Shown here: positions 19,001 to 25,695 of the stretch, piece by piece | Numbering within the stretch: position 1 is the first letter of the stretch | Layout: each line of letters opens with the position of its first letter | NCBI RefSeq assembly: GCF_002723935.1 | Contig: NZ_BEWM01000004.1 | Span: 62,001 to 126,000 of the forward strand | DNA length: 64,000 bases | Source of the DNA: Gluconobacter cerinus | Lineage (GTDB): Bacteria > Pseudomonadota > Alphaproteobacteria > Acetobacterales > Acetobacteraceae | Direction: 5' to 3' | Position numbers and translations under genes: made by a program | Notes under the pieces: generated by a model | The model's database searches: none | What the model was told of the DNA's origin: nothing | The model's input: the letters and a program-made list of their open reading frames with translations, nothing else

Positions 19001-19105
19001 GTTCAGAAAGCCGTACCCGCCAGCCATGAAAAGGCCGACCATCATGAAAATGATCAAAGCTGGATGGCCGACAGCCCACCGGGAGACGTTGAAACGGTCC
19101 ATCAT
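16064..19105 (-). CDS. RND multidrug efflux permease (AcrB/MexF-like superfamily)
   Basis: A 1013-residue inner-membrane transporter with the RND layout: one N-terminal membrane helix, a large periplasmic loop, helices 2-7, a second loop and helices 8-12. Helix 4 carries the proton-relay acids (LGLLVDDAIISIEAMV near residue 400). Helix 10-11 motifs (LLGLIALAGMIMRNTILLVD near 925) are also typical. It uses the proton gradient to push substrates from the periplasm through the adaptor and channel encoded beside it. It is shorter than AcrB (about 1050) and its sequence is closer to the MexK/TriC-like group of AcrB-type pumps, so substrates may differ from classic multidrug pumps. Starts one base after the adaptor ends, sharing a base. 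Confidence 0.93.
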   Translation of the reverse strand: MMDRFNVSRWAVGHPALIIFMMVGLFMAGGYGFLNLGRAEDPAFTLKNMIVSAQWPGASAEKMQRHVAEPLEQSLRNIEAIDILSTYCVSSACVTQVYLRDDEHKEKVPAIWQQIRNRLTDLTPDLPENVTLAANDDYADVYGYVFALTGAENATLIKTAETLKRAFQRVHGVGKVQISGEVPQQINVDLDLQKIAARGLVLEDIARSLRQRSVLGAAGSVDFTTTVPLSISGNLESLKSVEDTPIAGQAGSVRVKDVAQVSRDYASPAPSLIRYGEKPAVIIAVAMSSGGDGLTLGASLRKVTSAFDLPAGMKLTQVEDQSLVIGEAVNTFLIKFAVALIVVLLVAFVSLGWRSGIIVACSVPLTLAGVSLYMGMKHIGLDRISLGALILSLGLLVDDAIISIEAMVVQLEQGSNREEAASFAWTHTAFPMLTGTLLTVVSFLPVGLATSTTGEYAGEIFWVSGAALLFSWIVAVVFIPFLGVHLLPEPKHTANDIPQISPGAAKLQKVLLFVLNYKKAVAAGTISLLALACGGFFFVDQQFFPQSDRPELIVDVAMPPGTSIKETDQAVGFLERHLAGLSSLRHMEAHIGDGAPRFYLPYAPATPSAAHATLLLVAKDLNAREELARQITTIPVPIAVHLHVQRLSLGPTADFPVQYRIIGPAADKLLTIAHEVNAIVAATGVAVSVQSDWGSKAPTLTLEADPDKLARFQIDRANLAAQLQASISGENAGDISKDHHAIPVIVRAAQDMRSDPGQWQSMPIMTGAGILPLGQLGTIQVTSAFPIIWQRNGELCMTVQSGVTGNIQPSRVLQLAAPAMNALQKRLPAGYRIEIGGDAELSSTANDAIFALLPVTGGLMLLFLMLQLQSFSRSLLVIFSAPLGVIGMVAGLLISGAPFGFVALLGLIALAGMIMRNTILLVDQIQANHTHETSLHDAIIKATLLRARPVCLTAIAAVLAFIPLSFNVFWGPMAIVMISGLIGGTLLTLVALPAFYALLFDRSPSSSNGSLHA

Positions 19106-20229
19106 TAGCGTTCACTTGTAATGCTGGAAATATGAACGCGTTCTCCTGCTTGGAGTGAGTCTACGCCGCTGGTGACAATCCGTGTTTGTGGCTTTAGGCC
19201 GTCAATAAGGGCATCTGCCCCTCTTAATCCAATGATGATGACAGATGTCTGAACAAGCTGTGGGGTTTTTTCTTCTGTGAGGCTCCAAAGATGCGCGTGG
19301 TTCTGATCATCCGAGATAAGTGCTGTGAGAGGAACGCGAACTGCGTGTGGCTGAACGGGAGGAGCCAACGCAACAGTGACGAGACTGCCTAAGGGCACAG
19401 GAAGAGAATGATCCGGCCGGATGTAGACCTCCTGCATTTGGGAGGTCTCATCAATAGGGCCAAGTTCTCTGACTGTGGCATGCACAAATTGAGCGTGTTG
19501 ATCTGATTGATCGGTAACTTCAGCCGCATCACCGACCTTAAAGTGAGACCGGGCAGGCACCTTGATGTGAATATCGGGCACTCCGGCTGCTAGTCGTAAG
19601 ACTTCAGTTCCTGCATCTTCAAGACGCCCGGCTACGCCTGAAACGCTAATGACCCACCCATCTTCCGGCGCGCGTATATCTGCTTCTGCTAACTGGATTT
19701 GAGCTTGATGCAACGCGGCTATGGAGGCTCTGTATTTTCCTTGAGCGGCCTCAGCTAAAGCGGCACGTTCTTCCAAAGTGCCGGTTGAAATCCCCCCCGC
19801 AACATCCAAGCCCTGACTTCTTCTGAGCGTGGACACAGCTTGCTTCGCGTCCGCACGCGAGGCGTCGACTTCGCCTTGGGCCTGCGCTACCGCTTCCAGT
19901 AAGAGCCTGTTTTCCAGGCTAACCAGTACATCTCCTTGGTGCACATACTGGCCGTTAACAACTTTTATCGTTGCTATCCGGCCTGCTTGGCTTGGGCCCA
20001 ATGGGATCGGGCGCCTTGTTTGGTACGCGCCAATGAAGGACTGAGCTTCCAAATCGGCAGCCTGTACTCGCATCGTTTGCACGGAAGGAGACGTTGATGG
20101 GGGCGCTGATGTATTGGCCGGTTTGCACCCTGCAAGCCAGAGAGCTGGTATTGTTGCTATGACCCGAGCCATGCGAGGAAAACGACAACGAGCAAGCAGC
20201 GTATTTTCCAAGAGAGAAAGGTGGGTCAT
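19105..20229 (-). CDS. RND efflux periplasmic adaptor (membrane fusion protein)
   Basis: A 374-residue adaptor. Residues 20-35 form a lipoprotein signal (IPALWLAGC), so it is probably anchored to the inner membrane by a lipid on Cys35. The biotinyl-lipoyl-like half motif GRIATIKVVNGQYVHQGDVL near residue 85 and the helical hairpin after it are diagnostic. The listed start ATG 20229 overlaps the SMR gene stop in an ATGA junction; ATG 20172, immediately before the lipoprotein signal, is an alternative. It bridges the RND permease and the NodT-type channel of the same operon. Confidence 0.9.
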   Translation of the reverse strand: MTHLSLLENTLLARCRFPRMARVIATIPALWLAGCKPANTSAPPSTSPSVQTMRVQAADLEAQSFIGAYQTRRPIPLGPSQAGRIATIKVVNGQYVHQGDVLVSLENRLLLEAVAQAQGEVDASRADAKQAVSTLRRSQGLDVAGGISTGTLEERAALAEAAQGKYRASIAALHQAQIQLAEADIRAPEDGWVISVSGVAGRLEDAGTEVLRLAAGVPDIHIKVPARSHFKVGDAAEVTDQSDQHAQFVHATVRELGPIDETSQMQEVYIRPDHSLPVPLGSLVTVALAPPVQPHAVRVPLTALISDDQNHAHLWSLTEEKTPQLVQTSVIIIGLRGADALIDGLKPQTRIVTSGVDSLQAGERVHISSITSER

Positions 20230-20552
20230 CCTGTCACCCGCGCACGCGCTATTACCGAAATTCCTAGTAAAATAAGAACAATGCCAATAATTTGGGATGA
20301 ATCCAGTCCTTCACGGAAGTAGATCCAGCCAGCAAGATTCGCCATGACAATAGCAAGTCCGGCTGATCCTGCGTAAACTGTTCCCATAGGGACAAGTCGA
20401 AGAGAGAGTGAGAGAAATGTAAATGACGAAACGTATCCTATAACCATAATGGCCGTAGGAATTATCTTGGTGAAGTCATCCGTTTCTTTTTGAGCCGTGG
20501 TCGCCGCGACTTCAGAAAGAACCGTAATGAAAATATAGAGATACCCAAGCAT
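20226..20552 (-). CDS. Small multidrug resistance (SMR) transporter
   Basis: A 108-residue protein with four membrane helices. The essential membrane acid is Glu14 in SEVAATTAQK, and helix 3 contains Gly-rich AGSAGLAIV and Trp in LAGWIYFRE, as in EmrE/QacE. SMR proteins exchange protons for lipophilic cations or guanidinium-type compounds as antiparallel dimers. It is the second gene in the operon, one base after the TetR gene and overlapping the adaptor gene by four bases. An SMR gene inside an RND operon is uncommon; it may hand substrate to the periplasm for the tripartite pump to clear. Whether it acts on drugs or guanidinium is open. Confidence 0.88.
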   Translation of the reverse strand: MLGYLYIFITVLSEVAATTAQKETDDFTKIIPTAIMVIGYVSSFTFLSLSLRLVPMGTVYAGSAGLAIVMANLAGWIYFREGLDSSQIIGIVLILLGISVIARARVTG

Positions 20553-20553
20553 T

Positions 20554-21129
20554 TCAGGAATTTTTCTCTGATTGTCCTGTAAGTTCAGTCATAAGCTTTT
20601 CCAGATCTTCACGGCTCTTTTGGCTTAGAAGATCGGTTTCAAGAATATCCCAGAGAGACAAGCCATCCATCGCTAAGCATGCTAGAAGCTGAGGCGTAGT
20701 GATGTTCTCGAAAAGCCCAATGGATTTGATGGTTTGCCAGTAATGGTGTGTCCATTCCTGACTGATTTGCGGATCAATCAGCATGGCAGCTAAAAGATGA
20801 CGAATAATGACTGGCGGTGCGGATGTAGGGGCTTGTCCGATGCCAATATAGGCACGTGCAGCACGGCCGACTTTGACGGGATCATTTTGCATCGTTGCAA
20901 GAATGTGCTGCCGAAAGGCCTCCATTTCCCGGATGAAAAGACCATCGAGGAGGGCCTTTTTATTGCTGAAATGATGCAGAAGACCCCCTTTGCTCACGCC
21001 CGCTTCCTTCGCTACCAACTCAAGTGTGAAGGCCTGAATTCCCCGTGTTGTCAGGATCTGGGCGGCAGCATTCAGAAGATCGCTTTTCACGGCTTCCGGG
21101 CGGTTGGTGCGTTTGGGAAGGTTTGCCAT
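20554..21129 (-). CDS. TetR-family repressor of the efflux operon
   Basis: A 191-residue TetR-type regulator. The N-terminal helix-turn-helix reads LTTRGIQAFTLELVAKEAGV followed by SKGGLLHHFSNKKALL near residues 30-65; the remainder is a helical ligand-binding domain. It is the first gene of the operon and lies 11 bases downstream of a perfect 18-bp palindrome, so autorepression and control of the SMR and RND genes are likely. The HHFSNKK segment resembles the TetR_C group found with QacR/AcrR-like pumps. The inducer is not readable. Confidence 0.92.
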   Translation of the reverse strand: MANLPKRTNRPEAVKSDLLNAAAQILTTRGIQAFTLELVAKEAGVSKGGLLHHFSNKKALLDGLFIREMEAFRQHILATMQNDPVKVGRAARAYIGIGQAPTSAPPVIIRHLLAAMLIDPQISQEWTHHYWQTIKSIGLFENITTPQLLACLAMDGLSLWDILETDLLSQKSREDLEKLMTELTGQSEKNS

Positions 21130-21139
21130 AGATTTTCAA

Positions 21140-21157
21140 ATACCGTCCGGACGGTAT
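21140..21157. promoter_or_regulatory. Perfect 18-bp palindrome, likely TetR operator
   Basis: ATACCGTCCGGACGGTAT is a perfect palindrome ending 11 bases before the TetR start codon. Size and position fit a TetR dimer site covering the start of the efflux operon mRNA. The rest of the spacer up to 21438 (about 280 bases) shows no gene. Confidence 0.85.
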
Positions 21158-21438
21158 GTTTTCAAGGCGTTCAGCAAAAATTTTGTAGCGATGAGATTTA
21201 TTGGTTGTGATGGGGGTGTCTTTCGTTGTTCAAAATGCGGGTGAAAGCCCTGTTATCAGAGCTCATTTCGGATTTCATAATCGGGATATAGCGCCTCGAA
21301 AAAAAATAAGCTTATACACCCCGTTGATCATGATCACTTCAGACCTGTTTCTGCAGAGAGCTAAAGCAGGCCTGATTACACGGAAGAATAGAGCTTTAAT
21401 GCCTATATGCTCTAAGCTTTCTCGGAAGCCTGTCTATA

Positions 21439-22590
21439 TTATCCGTGCTTGGGACTTCGAGAGACAGCCGCCAAAACGGCAGGTAACGTCTTCTGGAAAA
21501 GTTTGAGTTCGTCTGGCGTTGCCGTTCCCACGCGGATCCATGTTTCATAACCCGGAGCATCGAACGTCCGGATATTTACGCCCCGCTGTGCAAGCGCTTC
21601 TTTTACTGCCGAGGCGGATCTTTCGGTGTCGATATAAACAAACGTTCCTTGGCTTTCGAGGTACGAAAGTTTGTTCTCGTCACAAATCTTGTAAAGCATG
21701 TTTCGGCAGGTTTTGAGGTATTCAATCGCACCGGCTAAGTAGTGTTCATCACCAAGGCACGCCATTGCCGCGGCGTATCCAGGCTGATTGCGAGATGTTG
21801 TTGTGAGACCGTAGAGCTGACGGACGCGCGCTGGTTGCGCCAGGACATATCCAATTCTGAGGCCGGCCATTCCATAGACTTTTGAAAACGTCCGCGTCAC
21901 AATGATATCCAGATCAGATTGGACGAGTGATGCCATTGTCTGCTGCATCGCGGCGGGAAGCAGTTCAAAGTAAGCTTCATCAATGATGACTGGAATGCTT
22001 TTTGCAACTTCGCGGCAGAAAGCTGTCAGCTGATCGTGTGGGATCATCTGACCTGTCGGGTTATTGGGGTTGCATAAATAGACTAGGGCCGTTTCTGCGT
22101 TGATGGCATTTTTCATGGCCGCCAAATCGACCTGATGGTTTTTCAGTGGAACAAAACGAGTTTTAACGCCGCGACGTGCAGCATACGATAAATGAGTGGA
22201 ATATCCGGGTTGAGGGGCAATGATATGACCTTTCAGGCCGATATCGGTGCAAAGAAGAGAGAGAGCATCCAGTGAGCCGTTGGAAAGCGCGACTTTCTCA
22301 CGCGGTAGATTTTCCCGCTTTCCAATAATGTCTCGCAGGGCATGTTCGTCTTCCACGTAGTAAGCGGCTTGCGAAATGCTCTGTGCAATGGCGCGTTTTG
22401 CGGCAGGAGAGGGGCCAAAAGGATTTTCTGTAACATTAAGCCGCGCATGTTTCAGCTCTGCGGCATGTGCAACCGATCGCGCTCCGATCGTGGCGATAGC
22501 AGGAAGGACGAGGCTGGCAGTCTGCAGTAGAGTGCGGCGATTGCAATGTGACAAAGTTGGATCTCCCGGTATTTCTCTGGCTGAATGCAA
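21439..22590 (-). CDS. PLP-dependent aminotransferase (HisC-like) with Tat-type signal
   Basis: A 383-residue fold-type I aminotransferase closest in pattern to histidinol-phosphate aminotransferase. It has LCNPNNPTG (172-180), IIDEAY with the PLP-pyridine Asp near 204, and SKVYGMAGLRIGY with the Schiff-base Lys near 237. Unlike housekeeping HisC it starts with a twin-arginine leader: NRRTLLQ at 17-23, a hydrophobic stretch, and AHA-A near 43, so it should be exported folded with its cofactor. Homologues with such leaders occur in several proteobacteria, and their periplasmic role is unclear. It diverges from a TonB receptor at 22748. A role in transaminating imported amino acids is inference. 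Confidence 0.85.
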   Translation of the reverse strand: MHSAREIPGDPTLSHCNRRTLLQTASLVLPAIATIGARSVAHAAELKHARLNVTENPFGPSPAAKRAIAQSISQAAYYVEDEHALRDIIGKRENLPREKVALSNGSLDALSLLCTDIGLKGHIIAPQPGYSTHLSYAARRGVKTRFVPLKNHQVDLAAMKNAINAETALVYLCNPNNPTGQMIPHDQLTAFCREVAKSIPVIIDEAYFELLPAAMQQTMASLVQSDLDIIVTRTFSKVYGMAGLRIGYVLAQPARVRQLYGLTTTSRNQPGYAAAMACLGDEHYLAGAIEYLKTCRNMLYKICDENKLSYLESQGTFVYIDTERSASAVKEALAQRGVNIRTFDAPGYETWIRVGTATPDELKLFQKTLPAVLAAVSRSPKHG

Positions 22591-22747
22591 GCATCAGGAT
22601 TAATTTAGAAATATAAATCGATAATTAATCAAGAAATATTATATAATATAACCTGCGGTTTCATATTTATTTCATCCTTTTCGCAGCAGGTTGGCTGTAG
22701 GAGAGCCTGGTTCACTGACCGCTGGTTCCTGCCTGGAAAATGTCTTC

Positions 22748-25342
22748 ATGAAAATCAGAAAATCCCTCTTTGTAACTTCGTGCCTGTTTTCGTCGCTTTT
22801 GAGTGCAAGCGCCTACTCAGAAGATGCTGCGGGCTCCTCGAAAGCTAAGTCTGCGCCCGTAAAGCAGCATTCCGCAAAAACGAAGCCAGGTCATTCTGCT
22901 GAGGCTGGTAGCAATGAGACGCTGATTGTCACGGGAACACACGCCACAAATCGTAAAGCCCGGCAGAGCACAACGCCAATTTCCGTTATCTCGGCCGAGG
23001 TGTTGCGTCGTTCCGGAGAAATGAACCTCGCTCAAGCCATTACACGCACATATTCTTCCATCAACGTCAGCAACATGGGCAATGATGCGGGAGCTCTGAC
23101 ATCAGCTTTTCGGATGCGTGGGCTAAATCCCAACCAGGTTCTTGTTCTGGTAGATGGCAAGAGACGTCATACGACGGCCAATATCTACGCAGATGCGGGG
23201 CCTGCCTTCGGGGCGACGCCGGTCGACCTCAACATGATTCCGGCCGCCGCGATCGACCATATCGAGGTTCTGGAGGATGGTGCGGCGGCGCTCTATGGAT
23301 CTGATGCCATCGCAGGTGTGGTGAACATCATTACCAAGAAGACAAATCACGGCCTGAACACCAGTTTTCAGACCGGCGCCAATGCTTATAACGGCGACGG
23401 GTGGCAGTATCAGGCCAGTGTCGACGGTGGCTTGTCTTTGGGGCGTGATGGATACCTGCACATCAGCGGTCAGCTGTATCATACGGATCATATGGTGCCG
23501 TATACTGAAGATCATCGCCTGCTGAACTACAAACCCGCAGGTGCGGGAACCTCTTTGTATACCGGCTCAGTCTCCGTGCCCAAAGATTCAAATAAGGTGA
23601 CGAGCACGCCAGAGGAAACCCGACAGAACCTGAGTATAGATTTTGGGAAGAAGCTAACCGACGGTATCGAAGGTTATGGTTTGATTACGTATGCACATCG
23701 GCATGCTGAATCTTATCAGAACTATCGCGTTCCCAGTACACTCCCGTCGGTCTACCCTTATGGTTTTTCTCCGCTCGAAACGATTGAAGAAAATGATTAC
23801 GCGGCAACTCTCGGTCTGAAAGGGAATAATTTTCTCGGCTTTTCATGGGATCTCAGCACCACATACGGCGCAGACGAGAACGATATAGGCGATAAAAACA
23901 GTATTAACGCCGGCATGTTGAGCAGCAATTGCCTTGTGCGTTCCGCGAACCCTGGGAGCACAAGTCCCTATCTTTCGACTGATGGCTGTGGATGGTCTCC
24001 CACGACAACGCGCGCTGAAACGTACCGTATGGCGCAATGGACGAACAATCTCGATTTCAAGAGAAACTTCAACATTGCTTCCAGAGTTCCGGTCACTGTC
24101 GCGTTTGGCGCAGAACATCGCCTTGAGACTTACAAAATCGAAGAGGGGACGCCACCCTCTTACGAAGCTGGCGGAATGGCAGGATATGTAGGCCTTCAAC
24201 CGCAGAATGCTGGCAACTGGAGCCGCGATATCTGGGCGGGATATCTGGATGGTGACTTCCACCCGACGAAAAACTGGGACCTGGATTTCGCAGGTCGGTT
24301 TGAGCATTATACGGACGTTGGAAATACCGAAAACGGAAAAATTTCGACGCGCTATGATATTACGCCGCGCATTGCCGTTCGGGCGACAATCAGTAACGGA
24401 TTCCGCGCGCCAACGCTGGCTGAACAGCATTTTAGTGCCATCAATGTTGGTGCAACCAGTGTGTCAGGCCTGCTACCCGTCAGCTCTGAATCTGCCCGTA
24501 TTCTTGGTGCCGCCGCTCTTAAACCTGAAAGATCCACAAATGCCAGTGGAGGCTTTGTTCTGCAGCCTCTGAAAGACTTTCATGTCGAAGTGGATGCTTA
24601 CCAGATCAATGTTCGCGATCGTATCATTGCGGGCGGTTCGACCAATGGGCAGACGGCCATTAATGCCGTTCAACAGTTAGGCTTTGTGCTGCCGTCTGGC
24701 CTCGACCCCAATGCTGTCAGTACGTACTATTTTGCGAACGGGGCCAGTACGCGAACGCAGGGTCTTGACGTAAAAGCTGATTATCTTCTGCATCTGCATA
24801 ACTACGGAAATTTGGCGCTCTCTGCTTCACTTGATCTAAACCGGACGCGTCTGAGCCATGTAGGAACTACAACCGTCAATGGCGTGACGACACCTCTTTT
24901 GACGGCCGCCAGCGCTAGCTACATCACGACGTCTTATCCCCGCAGTAAGCTTATCCTGAATGCTTACTGGACGGTTGATAACTGGGATATCAACCTGCGG
25001 CAGACCCGGTATGGTGAAACAACGGCGATGCTGGCGTATCAGGACTGGACCCCGAGCAGTGCCCAGTGCGTCAGCAACGGTGTTGCTAGTGCATTACGGT
25101 ATTCCAATAAGTGCTTTGCTCAATTCAAAAATACGCCACGGTGGCTTACCGATCTTGAAGTCGGATACCGTGTTAATTCGCACTGGCACCTCACTGTGGG
25201 AGCGAATAATATTTTCAATATCCGCCCTCGTCGGGTTAACGACCTAAACAATAATTATGGAGCGAGAATCTATGATGCTAATTCCGCTCAAGTGCCAATG
25301 ACTGGCGGATATTACTTCGGCCGAATTGACGCTCACTTTTAA
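22748..25342 (+). CDS. TonB-dependent receptor, first of two paralogues
   Basis: An 864-residue outer-membrane receptor. Start ATG 22748 begins a signal peptide (LFVTSCLFSSLLSASAYS), then a Lys/Pro-rich linker. A TonB-box-like ETLIVTGT precedes the plug (FRMRGLNPNQVLVLVDGKRR; EVLEDGAAALYGSDAIAGVV), and the barrel ends at YFGRIDAHF. The plug motif VDGKRRH with ALYGSDAIAG is typical of vitamin B12/heme/sugar-type receptors and differs from classic siderophore receptors. It is strongly similar to the receptor at 25696 throughout (for example NYGA/HRHAESYQNYRV versus GHRYGESYQDARV). A seven-base dyad (22650-22656 / 22686-22692) lies in its upstream region. The ligand is unknown. Confidence 0.92.
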   Translation: MKIRKSLFVTSCLFSSLLSASAYSEDAAGSSKAKSAPVKQHSAKTKPGHSAEAGSNETLIVTGTHATNRKARQSTTPISVISAEVLRRSGEMNLAQAITRTYSSINVSNMGNDAGALTSAFRMRGLNPNQVLVLVDGKRRHTTANIYADAGPAFGATPVDLNMIPAAAIDHIEVLEDGAAALYGSDAIAGVVNIITKKTNHGLNTSFQTGANAYNGDGWQYQASVDGGLSLGRDGYLHISGQLYHTDHMVPYTEDHRLLNYKPAGAGTSLYTGSVSVPKDSNKVTSTPEETRQNLSIDFGKKLTDGIEGYGLITYAHRHAESYQNYRVPSTLPSVYPYGFSPLETIEENDYAATLGLKGNNFLGFSWDLSTTYGADENDIGDKNSINAGMLSSNCLVRSANPGSTSPYLSTDGCGWSPTTTRAETYRMAQWTNNLDFKRNFNIASRVPVTVAFGAEHRLETYKIEEGTPPSYEAGGMAGYVGLQPQNAGNWSRDIWAGYLDGDFHPTKNWDLDFAGRFEHYTDVGNTENGKISTRYDITPRIAVRATISNGFRAPTLAEQHFSAINVGATSVSGLLPVSSESARILGAAALKPERSTNASGGFVLQPLKDFHVEVDAYQINVRDRIIAGGSTNGQTAINAVQQLGFVLPSGLDPNAVSTYYFANGASTRTQGLDVKADYLLHLHNYGNLALSASLDLNRTRLSHVGTTTVNGVTTPLLTAASASYITTSYPRSKLILNAYWTVDNWDINLRQTRYGETTAMLAYQDWTPSSAQCVSNGVASALRYSNKCFAQFKNTPRWLTDLEVGYRVNSHWHLTVGANNIFNIRPRRVNDLNNNYGARIYDANSAQVPMTGGYYFGRIDAHF

Positions 25343-25353
25343 GGTTCATCAAA

Positions 25354-25389
25354 AATGGAGGGCGGGAGGAATTAAACCTACCCTCCATT
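25354..25389 (+). terminator. Hairpin after first paralogous TonB receptor
   Basis: AATGGAGGG (25354-25362) pairs perfectly with CCCTCCATT (25381-25389) across an 18-base loop, 11 bases after the stop codon. A short T-rich stretch follows. This suggests the two TonB receptor genes are transcribed separately. Confidence 0.65.
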
Positions 25390-25695
25390 CTTATGTTTAC
25401 GTCTAAGCAGCGTACTTTTCTCGCAAATTTCAGTATTTTTACTTGTGGTTACTTATTATCGTCAGAACCGCGAAATCATGCCTGAAATTTCCATATCGAT
25501 GCATCTTAGTAAGGATAAGATCAGCTTACGCTGGGGCGGAAAAAAACATACATTCCGTTATCGTTTCAAAGTCCGTTAAGTTTTCTTCCAGAGTGATCGG
25601 CGAAATGCGGAGGATCACTGGAGAAATGCTCTGAACTCTCTGATGTCTGAATTGGGCGACGGGCAGGGGGCAGATGGACGGGAAGAACATCAGCG
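25390..25695. other. Leader of second paralogous TonB receptor, with inverted repeat
   Basis: No gene is supported in this 306-base spacer. AGTGATC at 25592-25598 and GATCACT at 25613-25619 form a seven-base dyad with a 14-base loop, about 80 bases before the receptor start. It could be a leader hairpin or an operator. I looked for a cobalamin-type or NiCo-type riboswitch core and for a NikR-like half-site pair (GTATGA/TCATAC) and did not find one. Confidence 0.4.

Noticed and set aside
23843-24430. 195-codon minus-strand open frame
   Set aside because: Antisense within the TonB receptor gene, no start signal, no recognisable motif.
25390-25695. Cobalamin or NiCo riboswitch / NikR site before the receptor and nickel permease
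   Set aside because: No conserved cobalamin core, no NiCo-type multi-junction pattern and no GTATGA/TCATAC pair were found by eye.
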